DNA of 64,000 nucleotides from Candidatus Melainabacteria bacterium (GTDB taxonomy: Bacteria > Cyanobacteriota > Vampirovibrionia > Obscuribacterales > Obscuribacteraceae): positions 1 to 64,000 of the forward strand of contig PLXC01000136.1 of assembly GCA_003151275.1 (NCBI GenBank). The letters are read 5' to 3'. Each line of letters starts with the position of its first letter. The stretch's first letter is position 1. Positions 34,973 to 43,482 of this stretch are shown here, one piece after another. The notes below the pieces were generated by a model that saw only the letters and a program-made list of their open reading frames with translations, made no database searches and was not told where the DNA came from. The translations under genes and the position numbers were made by a program.

Positions 34973-35853
34973 CACGCACCTTCAATAACCATTGCGTTTG
35001 CTTCGGTGAGTTCGAGAGTCTTCGGCGGTTCATCAGTATCAATTACAAATGGCATATTCCAATAATATGTCAGTCCTGATACCTTATGTGTCCCGATCAA
35101 CCACCACGAGCCTGGCAGCACCTTCACAGTGCCAAAACGTGTCTGCTTGCCATCGAATTTCTGGATCTGCACGTCAACAGGAAATAGACCTTTTCTGACC
35201 GACTCGGTTTCGCTGTCAACTCTAGTTTCGTCATAATCTTCTTTGGCTCGTCGATAAAGTCTCATCCTCTCTTTTTCAGCGAGGTTAAGGCGGATGCATT
35301 CCGTTTTTATGTACGGCATCATTTCACTTGTCCACGTATACATTTCGGACAGGACATGTGGAGAACCTAAACCGCTTCTTCGCAAAGCCGCTTTATACGC
35401 GTATTGCCAGCGCCATCCACCGAATGGATAAGCGCGCAACGCCTGCGTTCTTTGGGTGTAACCTGAAGTGATCAACATGTTTTTTAAGCCGTTCTTTTCC
35501 GTCTCAGGAAGTCCTTTGACCTGCTGTTTCTGGCGTGGTGGCAGCATTGGATAAGGATAGACAGTGAATTCGTTAATCGCTTCAAAATTATGTGGAACGT
35601 TGATCACCACTTTGACTGCCACTTTCGTTTCGGTTTCAGGTTTGATTGTGCCTTTGCGTTCTGGAGGCAAAAAATCGCTCGTGCTAAATCCGTGATCAGA
35701 TGATTTCTCGTTCGACTTCTGCACTGGCGCTGAATCATTGATCTCGCCTGTTAAATTTGACGATGCGGTTTGCTGAGCGCAAACAGCGCCTAAGCTCAGG
35801 GCAAGCAGCAAGGAGAGCGTGGAGGCACAAATGGCGAACTTATTGAAAAACAT
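34969..35853 (-). CDS. secreted protein of unknown function
   Basis: A 294-residue protein. A signal peptide (MFFNKFAICASTLSLLLALS, cleavage near VCAQQ) is followed by a polar stretch, then a folded domain rich in Trp/Tyr (YPFGGWRWQYAYKAALRR, YTWTSEMMPYIK) and a beta-like C-terminus (SWWLIGTHKVSGLTYYWNMPF). I chose the ATG at 35853 since it begins a normal signal peptide; ATG 35883 would add ten residues. It is 66 bp downstream of the TPR gene at 35920 and probably in its operon. No family recognised. Confidence 0.75.
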   Translation of the reverse strand: MFFNKFAICASTLSLLLALSLGAVCAQQTASSNLTGEINDSAPVQKSNEKSSDHGFSTSDFLPPERKGTIKPETETKVAVKVVINVPHNFEAINEFTVYPYPMLPPRQKQQVKGLPETEKNGLKNMLITSGYTQRTQALRAYPFGGWRWQYAYKAALRRSGLGSPHVLSEMYTWTSEMMPYIKTECIRLNLAEKERMRLYRRAKEDYDETRVDSETESVRKGLFPVDVQIQKFDGKQTRFGTVKVLPGSWWLIGTHKVSGLTYYWNMPFVIDTDEPPKTLELTEANAMVIEGAW

Positions 35854-35886
35854 GATCCATCCAAGGCGTAGTTGAATCGCCATTTT

Positions 35887-35900
35887 ATCCGAGGATAGCG
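35887..35900 (+). repeat. ATCCGAGGATAG repeat (partial copy F)
   Basis: ATCCGAGGATAGCG matches the core of the repeats at 20421, 20485, 20562 and the reverse complement of 49325-49356. It lies between two minus-strand genes. Confidence 0.4.
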
Positions 35901-35919
35901 ATCTTTGAATGGGAAGGAT

Positions 35920-38379
35920 TTAACCGCCAATGTCGATGCCGGCTTTGCCAGCCGCGCCATTATTTGGATGAATTGCTTCTTCCCTAAGTGAAGCATAAAA
36001 CTCGCGAACGGCACCAGCACTCGGTCCCTTCATAGCGTCTTCGCAAACTTTAAGCGCTTTCTGTGGTTCTCCCGAATCAGCATAGGTTTTTGCCAGTCCC
36101 AGCAAAGCTCTACCATCTGCTGGTCGGCTCACCAAAATTCTCAAATAAATTTCAATGGCTTTATCGGGCTGTCCTGCAAGTTTGTAACATTTAGCTTGTT
36201 GGTAAAAATCGGCATCCTGCAGTCCACCCAGGGAAACTAAAGCGTCAAATTGTTCAAGTGCGGCCGTACTTGCACCTGAGTCCGCAAGAGCATGCGCTAA
36301 ATATCGTCTTGAAACTGGGTCGTTAGGATGGCGGCTAACAGCTGCTTGCAAGAGAGCGACGGCATCCATGGCGTTCCCCTTGGTGAGTTGTTTGTATCCA
36401 ACTTCAACCAGCTCCTTGTCTGTCATAGCGGCAAGAACTTTTGCTGTGTACCGTGTTGAAGCTCTGGTCGGCAGATCTACACTAACAGCGCTGAATTTTT
36501 TCATAGCGGCCTGCGCTACGTTACGCTTAGTAACTGCTTCAGTTAGAGATGGATTCGAGGCAATTGCTCGTTCTAAGTCATTTGAAGCGCTGATCCAGTC
36601 CTTTTGTTGGAGATAATAGTTGCCGCGACTTAAAAAAGCGTTTGCATTTTTGTTGTCAGCATTGATCGCTGCGGTAAAGTCATTCATCGCAGAGATGGAG
36701 TTGCCCATTGAATCTTCGCACTTACCCCTTAGATAAAGAGCCTGCGAATTGTTAGGCGACAGCCTCAAGATAACGCCACAGTCAGTAAGGGCATTCTGAA
36801 ACTTGCCCATAGTTACAAGCGCTCCAGCCCTGCCAGCTAGGGCTTTCAAGTCTTTTGGATCTGTCTTGAGAATGTTGGTGTAGGCAGCAGCAGCTTGCTC
36901 TTGCTTGCCAAGTTTTTCAGCCAATGTGGCGAGAACACTGTAGTATTTCAGCGAGTTTGCACCAAGTTTGCCTAGAGCCAAATAGTCTGAATAAGCTTTT
37001 TCGTAAGCATGTCCCTTTAGGAGCAACTCAGCGCGCGCCTGATAGGCTTCGGACGATTGTGAGTCTACGGCGATCGCTTTGTTAAAATAATCCATGGCCT
37101 TTGCTGGTTGCTTACGATCGGACCAAAACCTCGCTTCGAAGTACAGTGGACGTGCATCTTTAGGCGCTATTTTTCCAGCTCTTCTCATATCGGCCAGAGC
37201 CAATGCATCTTCTGACATTTGGGAATGGCACCATCCTCGGTGCACTAACGCATCAATATTCTTTGGCTGACGACTGAGAACGGAATTGTAAATGGAAATC
37301 GCCTGCACTGGCTTCTTCAGCTGAGCGTAAGCGTACGCGTCGCCGGCAAGAAAACTAATTTCTTTTGAGTTCATTCTGATCGCTTGCTCGAAATCGTCGA
37401 TCGCTTTTTGATATTGTCCTGTCTTCGTATAGGCGATAGCTCTATTGGCATATTGATAATCTCGCGGCGATTGAGTCTTCGACGATAAAAGACCGTTGTA
37501 AAGATCGATGGCTAGATCGTAATCGCCATTTGCTAGATAAACTGAACCAATACGATTTAATATTTCTGGATCGGCTGAGTGCAGTGACAACCCCTTTTGG
37601 TAGTCGGCACTTGCTTCTTTGAATAATTTCAAAGCCTGATAGACTCGACCTCGGGCGTAATATGCAGTCGCCTCTTGTGGATTGGCTGTAACTGCCGCGT
37701 TCGCAGACTCAAGCGCTTTGACATATTCTTTTTTATCAAGTAACACGGAAGCCTCGGCGATGCTTTTGTTCGCGTTCATCGAAGCAAAATAATTGACTAA
37801 GAAATAAATCGCCGAAGCGCCCAGAACACAAATGCAAATTACCAGAGCATGAGAGCGTATAAAGGCGGTTGGGTCGACGCTGACTTTGTTCCTCGGGGCA
37901 GCAGCTTGTCTGCTGCGGCTCGTTTTTTGTTCTTCCTGCGATTTCTGGGCTCGTTCGGCCCCCATCTCTTCTGCTCTCGCTATGCTTTGCGCATATCGAA
38001 TAGTTGCGGGTGGTGGCACTGATGGGGAGGGAATAGCGTCAAGAGCCTCTGGAACATAGTTAGACTCGGGTGCAACTTCGTCAGCTAGCGAAGTTTTATC
38101 TTCAGATGCAGTCTCGTCTGGATGACTAGGTAGTGTTTCTGAAAGCGCCTCACTTTCCTGTTCTGCCGAGACTTGTTCCAGGTTATCTGCTCCTGCGCTA
38201 AGCAATTTCGCAAGCGCATTGGTCGATTCGTCCGGTTTCTCTGGTTGCTTCTCAGGAGTTCGAGCCAGACCTTTCAACAACGACCAACTTGACACAGGCT
38301 CTGCTTTTTCGCTTGAGTTGTCGTCAGTTCCGTGACTCAGTGGGTCGTCAGTTACTTTGTCGGAATTTGGCGATGCCAT
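35920..38379 (-). CDS. membrane-anchored TPR protein (module 2)
   Basis: An 819-residue protein. The N-terminal 180 residues are acidic, disordered and cytoplasmic (many E/S/D/P). A membrane helix follows (ALVICICVLGASAIYFLVNYF, about 183-203). Some fourteen TPR units then fill the rest (ATAYYARGRVYQALKLFKEA, AYTKTGQYQKAIDDFEQAIR, SQALYLRGKCEDSMGNSISA). It is divergent from module 2 TadE/VWA genes and paralogous to the protein at 32334, including the C-terminal repeat (LQAAVSRHPNDPVSRRYLAH). It likely scaffolds the products of the neighbouring module. Confidence 0.87.
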   Translation of the reverse strand: MASPNSDKVTDDPLSHGTDDNSSEKAEPVSSWSLLKGLARTPEKQPEKPDESTNALAKLLSAGADNLEQVSAEQESEALSETLPSHPDETASEDKTSLADEVAPESNYVPEALDAIPSPSVPPPATIRYAQSIARAEEMGAERAQKSQEEQKTSRSRQAAAPRNKVSVDPTAFIRSHALVICICVLGASAIYFLVNYFASMNANKSIAEASVLLDKKEYVKALESANAAVTANPQEATAYYARGRVYQALKLFKEASADYQKGLSLHSADPEILNRIGSVYLANGDYDLAIDLYNGLLSSKTQSPRDYQYANRAIAYTKTGQYQKAIDDFEQAIRMNSKEISFLAGDAYAYAQLKKPVQAISIYNSVLSRQPKNIDALVHRGWCHSQMSEDALALADMRRAGKIAPKDARPLYFEARFWSDRKQPAKAMDYFNKAIAVDSQSSEAYQARAELLLKGHAYEKAYSDYLALGKLGANSLKYYSVLATLAEKLGKQEQAAAAYTNILKTDPKDLKALAGRAGALVTMGKFQNALTDCGVILRLSPNNSQALYLRGKCEDSMGNSISAMNDFTAAINADNKNANAFLSRGNYYLQQKDWISASNDLERAIASNPSLTEAVTKRNVAQAAMKKFSAVSVDLPTRASTRYTAKVLAAMTDKELVEVGYKQLTKGNAMDAVALLQAAVSRHPNDPVSRRYLAHALADSGASTAALEQFDALVSLGGLQDADFYQQAKCYKLAGQPDKAIEIYLRILVSRPADGRALLGLAKTYADSGEPQKALKVCEDAMKGPSAGAVREFYASLREEAIHPNNGAAGKAGIDIGG

Positions 38380-38806
38380 GAATGAACTTCCTAGATAATT
38401 TGAAGGATTATGGAAAAAAGCGTCTGTCAGCCAATGATGTCGAGCAGGTTGTCTACTGGATCACGCGTGTTTCTTTGGCGCCTCATCCGGTCTGAAAGTC
38501 TGCCATCCTTAGCCCAGAGGAAAGACTTTAGTTGAATATACCCACAAACTCTACGATTACAACGCCTCTCTCCGCATTTTAGAGTCTAGCCATGTGCGCA
38601 GAGGGGGGTGATTGTGCTCTAGGCTCAGGGCGAACCTTCGTCAGATCGCTTGCCTTGATCGTCGGATGCCATTGACCAAACATTTTACTGCGTGATAGGT
38701 TAGCAATAAGGAATAAACTTTGGAAAATGGGCATAACAGTCGTAGGCGACGTATGCGTTCAGTTCGAAGGTATATCGTTCCGTGACCTCTTTAGTAGGGT
38801 GAAACC
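38380..38806. other. 427-bp divergent intergenic region
   Basis: It separates the module 2 TPR gene (minus) from the TadE/VWA set (plus) and must carry both promoters. I see no gene, repeat, tRNA or strong hairpin. AGGGTG near 38797 serves as the ribosome site for the GTG at 38807. Confidence 0.5.
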
Positions 38807-39331
38807 GTGACTTTATATATGAAGCGAACAAATAGAAGAAAAAATGGCTCGGTCATCGCAGAATTCCCCGCCACGTTGTACCTAATTTTCGTTGGTCTCC
38901 TCGTACCTATGATGGGACTGGGAATGATTGGCTATCGTATTTCAATGATTTACTTCGCTGTCCGCGACGCTTGCTATCAAGCTGCTAAATCGCCAACATT
39001 CTCGCTGGCTCAAACCAATGCAGCTACGGCATGGACCAAAGACAAAGCTGCTTGGACCGGAATTGATCCAACAAGCACAGAAATTATCTATATAATCACT
39101 CAGCCGCTGCCTACGGGCACCGAAAAGAAGACTGCTTCAAAGTTGCCAGTTTCACCTCCGCCAGACCCTGCAGCAAATGCTTACTTCATACGACTCATCG
39201 CTCAAACCTCAGTTGAACCGTTTTTCTACGGAAAATGGGAAGGCTTGAAAGTACCTGGATTAACTGCTCCCGTACCATTGCAGATGACTTATCAATGCTA
39301 CGTCGAGAACACCGCTGGATTAACCCAATAA
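38807..39331 (+). CDS. TadE-like pseudopilin (module 2, first)
   Basis: A 174-residue protein. A basic N-terminus (KRTNRRKNG) is followed by the TadE helix (VIAEFPATLYLIFVGLLVPM) and GMIGYRISMIYFAVRDACYQAAK, then an external domain. The GTG at 38807 has AGGGTG five bases upstream, so it is preferred over the ATG at 38819. It is paralogous to the 195-residue TadE-like protein of module 1 and heads a three-gene set. Confidence 0.83.
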   Translation: MTLYMKRTNRRKNGSVIAEFPATLYLIFVGLLVPMMGLGMIGYRISMIYFAVRDACYQAAKSPTFSLAQTNAATAWTKDKAAWTGIDPTSTEIIYIITQPLPTGTEKKTASKLPVSPPPDPAANAYFIRLIAQTSVEPFFYGKWEGLKVPGLTAPVPLQMTYQCYVENTAGLTQ

Positions 39332-39361
39332 CCCAACTACATTGATTACGAGGATCGCCCG

Positions 39362-41344
39362 ATGAATCGACAGGCTAATTTAAGAAAGAACAGAGGCGCC
39401 AGCACAATCGTGCTGATGCTTGTTCTGGCATTTTTCGTTATTCTTCCGCTGGGATTGCTGGGATTTGAGATTACGCGCAGTTTCTTGATTCAACAAGAGC
39501 TTCGGAACATTACCGACTCGGCAGCGCTTTCCGGCACAGCAGCTATGGCTAGCTCGCCTGAAAAAGACGCATTGGGCGTCGTGATTCCCTATGCGACACG
39601 TCAGCAGGTTGCAATGACCGCTGCTGCTCAGACATTTGAGTTCAACAGTATTCTTCAGACTCCATTCAGTGCGACCAATGTTAATCCTATTTATAATCCA
39701 AGGCCTCCATCTCCTCAGACGCCTGCCTTGCACAATGCGACTTTGAATATTCTTCTTTTGGATCAGACCGGCGCACAAGTCGCAACTGGAACGCCAGCTG
39801 CCACCATATCCGTGCAGTCGTTCTATACTGATGCACCTATTTTTGTTTCTAAGATTTTGCCTGTGCAGAGTCAGTTCACTCTACAGTCCACTTCTAACGG
39901 TGGTCTTCCACAATTAGACGTCATTCTCTGTCTAGATATTTCTGGTTCAATGGACGATCAAACCAACATAACTTTCATCAACCGCTACTGGGATAAGGCC
40001 GCCTCACCTGCCGGGCAAAAGATGGTTTATTCCATACCCACCAGCTCTACTGGCAAGTTTGGGCAAGGAGTCATGTTTAGTGTTCTCGTTCCTGCAGTGA
40101 CCGGAACCTCTCTCAATATCTACCCACCGCAGAATCTTGAGAATGCTACATATCAGGGTGCAGGCGCCAACCGAAATGGCTTCACCTGGTCTGAAACACC
40201 TGATGCCTCAGCCCCTGCGTTTACATTCAGCCGGTTAAAAGGACTACGCTCCAATACGACTTATCCTGCTGGCCCAGTCAGCATGCCAGAACAAGGAATG
40301 CCACCAGGCAATTATCAGTTCCCCGCCACTACCGTAGACCGCACTAATCCGGTAACAGGAGTTCAGTTGAACCCAAAACTACAGGATCCAACTGGTGGTT
40401 TTACCGACATGATAATCACTATGTCTTTCCCTCAATCTGTCACTACGCCGCAGGGAACCTTCATATTTGATTCGTACGCAACGGAAGTAGAAGCACAACG
40501 TGGCAATATGGAAAACCTGATTGCTTTGAAATCCGCATGTGGCAATACTGTCCCCGTCGCGATCGGGCAACCTCCCAAAACAGGTTACTTTGGAGCCTAT
40601 GAGACTTACGTGCTGCAAAATGCTCTGCCGATATCCACTGCTCGGGATGCCGCTTATAACTTCTTCAATACGATGAACATCAGCTCTAATGCTCACTTTG
40701 GTTTGGTATGTTTCTCTACCACGCCTGGCACTGCTCCGACCGATGTCTTCTCAGACACAAATGACAATCTCAGCAAAGCTTATCCGACCGGCGGTACGGG
40801 TACATTCCCGAATCCAATGGTGCCGTTAAGCAAGACCAATTCCAACACTCAACAATTCCAAGATGTAACCAAGGGTATTGAAGGAGCTTCTACTTATACC
40901 CCACCGATTGTCTACGATCCGCTGTTATTTCCTCTCAGGGCTGAAGGCTCTACAGACATCGCCGAATCTCTTTCAACGGCTTTGGGTCAGTTGGCGATAC
41001 CAGGTAGTGCTCTTGTGCGGCCGACTGCCAAGCGCGCCATAGTTCTGTTCACTGACGGAGTGTCGAACCGACCTCTGCCATCAGCTGGGTCAGACGCACT
41101 TGCCTCCCTTCAGGGGGCTGCTGCCAAGAATGCTCCATATGGGGTTCCGATCTACACGATTGGACTTTCACAAAATCTAGCAATCCAGACCTCCGAAAAC
41201 AACTTGCTTGGTGACACTGCAGCAACCCCAAATGGAATCGCTTACTTGTCTGGTAATAATGCTAGTTATATCTCCGTAACCAATGCCTCTCAACTTGACC
41301 AGGCGTTTCAAACCATCGCTCGTTCTCTCTGTGCTATTCAGTAA
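39362..41344 (+). CDS. TadG-like protein with von Willebrand factor A domain (module 2)
   Basis: A 660-residue protein. A TadG-type N-terminal helix (STIVLMLVLAFFVILPLGLL, then GFEITRSFLIQQELRNITDSAALSG) precedes a VWA domain. MIDAS residues are in LDVILCLDISGSMDDQTN (about residue 190) and RAIVLFTDGVSNRPL. A long Pro/Asn/Thr-rich insertion interrupts the domain (about 205-380). It is paralogous over its whole length to the module 1 VWA protein. GAGGAT lies seven bases before the ATG. It probably displays a metal-dependent adhesion domain at the cell surface. Confidence 0.86.
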   Translation: MNRQANLRKNRGASTIVLMLVLAFFVILPLGLLGFEITRSFLIQQELRNITDSAALSGTAAMASSPEKDALGVVIPYATRQQVAMTAAAQTFEFNSILQTPFSATNVNPIYNPRPPSPQTPALHNATLNILLLDQTGAQVATGTPAATISVQSFYTDAPIFVSKILPVQSQFTLQSTSNGGLPQLDVILCLDISGSMDDQTNITFINRYWDKAASPAGQKMVYSIPTSSTGKFGQGVMFSVLVPAVTGTSLNIYPPQNLENATYQGAGANRNGFTWSETPDASAPAFTFSRLKGLRSNTTYPAGPVSMPEQGMPPGNYQFPATTVDRTNPVTGVQLNPKLQDPTGGFTDMIITMSFPQSVTTPQGTFIFDSYATEVEAQRGNMENLIALKSACGNTVPVAIGQPPKTGYFGAYETYVLQNALPISTARDAAYNFFNTMNISSNAHFGLVCFSTTPGTAPTDVFSDTNDNLSKAYPTGGTGTFPNPMVPLSKTNSNTQQFQDVTKGIEGASTYTPPIVYDPLLFPLRAEGSTDIAESLSTALGQLAIPGSALVRPTAKRAIVLFTDGVSNRPLPSAGSDALASLQGAAAKNAPYGVPIYTIGLSQNLAIQTSENNLLGDTAATPNGIAYLSGNNASYISVTNASQLDQAFQTIARSLCAIQ

Positions 41345-41356
41345 AAGGTGGATGTC

Positions 41357-42607
41357 GTGAACAAACAGATAAGAAAAACCAGAGGACAAGCTCTATCGCT
41401 TGAAGTTGCCGCAACTGCCTTGTTGATGGTTGTCTTTTTAGCCCTCGCTATTGATATTTTCATGGTGGTTTATGGTTTTAGCGAACTTGATGCCGCCGCC
41501 CGTGATGCTGCTCGTGCAGCTGGTGCCACTAACGACGCGCTGAATGGCTATAATGCTGCCAGGGCGGCTGCGTTCTCGCACCATGCTGATGGCACTATCG
41601 TCAGTCAGCCTTCGGTCAATGGGATAGCGGGGGCCGATGGACCAGTCCCGGTTGCGGGCATGAATCGTCCTCCCTTGGGTGATGGTCATACCAATTTTAT
41701 AACGAACCCCGATTTTGTCTATGAGGTCAACCCTGGCAACACGGGCCCCGCGCCAATACCCCCGTCAGGTTCACCCTACTGTTCAGTCACCGCTCGATGC
41801 AGAATCACGGCACCAGTGTTAATTAATTTCTTCGGCTCAAAGATGAGTCAAACCGGTTTTGACTACGGAAGAACTTACACATACCCGATTTTAGGCGTGC
41901 CTTTTACACCTCTTGCAAATCCCAGTGGAGTAGCCACAGTTCCTGTTCCCGCTAATCCGTCTCCGGCGATGACATCGTCATCCGCAACAGCTTCGTCTAC
42001 CGCTTCAGCTGCGTCTACTACAGCCGCTGCTGCCACTGCTGCAGCCGCAGCATCCACTACAGCAGCCGCTGCTACTGCAACCGCAGCCGCTGCTACTGCA
42101 GCCTCTGCCGCTGCTACTGTAGCCTCTGCCACAAGCGCCGCTTTTAATGCACCTAGTGCAACGGCAGCACGTGCTACCACCGCTGCCGCTACCGCAAGTG
42201 CTGCAACTGCCGCTGCTACTCTTGCCGCTGCCACAAGCGCCGCCTTCAACGCACCTGCTGCGACTGCCGCTCGTGCTGCCACGGCCGCATCTGCTGCGAC
42301 TGCCGCTGCTACCGTTGCCGCTGCCACAAGCGCCGCCTTCAATGCACCTAGTGCGACTGCAGCTCGCGCCACTGCCGCTGCCGCTACCGCAAGTGCAGCT
42401 ACCGCTGCAGCTGCCACCGCTGCTGCCACTTCTGCTGCTGCTGCGACTCGCGCTGCTACCGTTGCCGCTGCCACGAGCGCCGCATTTAATGCACCTAGCG
42501 CAACCGCTGCTCGAGCTAGCGCCGCTTCAACTGCTGCTGCAACTACCGCTGCTGCTTACTCAGCGGCTCAAACCGCCGCCGCAAATGCAGCCAATACATC
42601 GGGTTAA
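41357..42607 (+). CDS. TadE-like protein with long Ala/Thr/Ser repeat tail (module 2)
   Basis: A 416-residue protein. Residues 1-195 form a TadE-like unit: basic start MNKQIRKTRG, helix EVAATALLMVVFLALAIDIF, then ELDAAARDAARAAGATND and an external domain. From about residue 205 to the end it is almost only Ala, Thr and Ser. Four copies of TSAAFNAPxATAARA start at 42131, 42233, 42326 and 42473 in the DNA (34, 31 and 49 residues apart). I chose the GTG at 41357, which has AGGTGG upstream, over the GTG at 41348. The tail is probably a long surface-exposed helix or stalk. The module 1 paralogue (168 residues) lacks it, so the tail is a local gain. Confidence 0.82.
   Translation: MNKQIRKTRGQALSLEVAATALLMVVFLALAIDIFMVVYGFSELDAAARDAARAAGATNDALNGYNAARAAAFSHHADGTIVSQPSVNGIAGADGPVPVAGMNRPPLGDGHTNFITNPDFVYEVNPGNTGPAPIPPSGSPYCSVTARCRITAPVLINFFGSKMSQTGFDYGRTYTYPILGVPFTPLANPSGVATVPVPANPSPAMTSSSATASSTASAASTTAAAATAAAAASTTAAAATATAAAATAASAAATVASATSAAFNAPSATAARATTAAATASAATAAATLAAATSAAFNAPAATAARAATAASAATAAATVAAATSAAFNAPSATAARATAAAATASAATAAAATAAATSAAAATRAATVAAATSAAFNAPSATAARASAASTAAATTAAAYSAAQTAAANAANTSG
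42131..42518 (+). repeat. in-frame coding repeats (four copies) in the Ala-rich tail
   Basis: Copies begin ACAAGCGCCGCYTTYAAYGC (first three) or ACGAGCGCCGCATTTAATGC (fourth) at 42131, 42233, 42326 and 42473. Spacing is 102, 93 and 147 bases, always a multiple of three, so selection keeps the frame. Synonymous differences show that the copies are not recent. Confidence 0.75.
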
Positions 42608-42615
42608 GCATCCAA

Positions 42616-43482
42616 ATGAGCTCGTCCGAACGGTTTGCGAAACTACTCTTTCCTTTGCTTGGCTTATGCATTGTTTCGCAAGCCGTTCTGATCAGTTTCT
42701 CTGTGGTGGGAGGCACGCCAGTAGACGGTCCAGCTCACAACTACTATGTGCAGCTGGACCTGAAAGAAAGTCAACTGCAGAAAAAACTGCAAGAGCCTCC
42801 TGGTGCAAACGCTGACAAATTGAGAGACCTAGCTCTCGTTCAATGGCAAAACAACAAGATTGAAATGGCTTTGCCTTATCTCGAGGAAGTTTGGATAGAG
42901 CACCAAAGTACAAATACAACGACCTACGATTCACTTTTTGTGCAAGACGGTCTTAATTTAGCGGGGCTGTATTTCGACAGAGGCAGTAATGAGCTTGCCA
43001 TCGCAATTTATGAACGCCTACTTGCTTATGACAAAGCTCATCTACAGCCAACAGATCCCCGTATAGGACGAGATTGGAACAATCTTGGGCTCTGTTGCTT
43101 ACAAACTGGCGAAGCCTTGCCACAATTGAAATTTAGAAAAGAGTGGTTTCTTAGGGCGATTGAAAAGTTTGCCACGGCAGAGAAAATTTTCAGTTCTTCG
43201 CCGAAATCCGAACAGCAGCTAGTATGCAGCATGCAAAATTTAGTCGTGGCATACAGCGAACTTGGCGAAGACGACAAGGCGATGAATCTGAGTAATTTAG
43301 TCAGCCAAAGGTTAGATGCCTGGCACGATCAAAACGCTAAGATTTCTTCTGACCAACGGGCCAAACCGGGCAAGTCCAAACCAACCAATTCGCCCAAGTC
43401 AATGATTTTCGGGCCCAAGTTCTCGATATCCTCAGGGAGCGCACCACAGGCAAATACTTCAATATTGGAAATCAAGATCTAA
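42616..43482 (+). CDS. membrane-anchored TPR-like protein
   Basis: A 288-residue protein. One N-terminal membrane helix (FAKLLFPLLGLCIVSQAVLI) is followed by a TPR-type domain of about 180 residues (GLYFDRGSNELAIAIYERLL, DWNNLGLCCLQTGE, VAYSELGEDDKAM). The tail is Lys/Ser/Pro-rich. It starts 8 bases after the Ala-rich gene and abuts the next gene, so it belongs to the same operon. Specific function unknown. Confidence 0.78.
   Translation: MSSSERFAKLLFPLLGLCIVSQAVLISFSVVGGTPVDGPAHNYYVQLDLKESQLQKKLQEPPGANADKLRDLALVQWQNNKIEMALPYLEEVWIEHQSTNTTTYDSLFVQDGLNLAGLYFDRGSNELAIAIYERLLAYDKAHLQPTDPRIGRDWNNLGLCCLQTGEALPQLKFRKEWFLRAIEKFATAEKIFSSSPKSEQQLVCSMQNLVVAYSELGEDDKAMNLSNLVSQRLDAWHDQNAKISSDQRAKPGKSKPTNSPKSMIFGPKFSISSGSAPQANTSILEIKI

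Noticed and set aside
41875..42474. 199-residue Ala/Val-rich open frame on the minus strand and a Leu/Pro-rich plus-strand frame at 42147-42815
   Set aside because: Both are other-frame readings of the repetitive Ala/Thr/Ser tail (GCN-rich DNA has few stops). No ribosome site or sensible start is present.
42131..42518. Regularly spaced repeats as a CRISPR array
   Set aside because: Spacing varies by multiples of three, the repeats and the intervals are all in-frame coding, and no cas gene is nearby.
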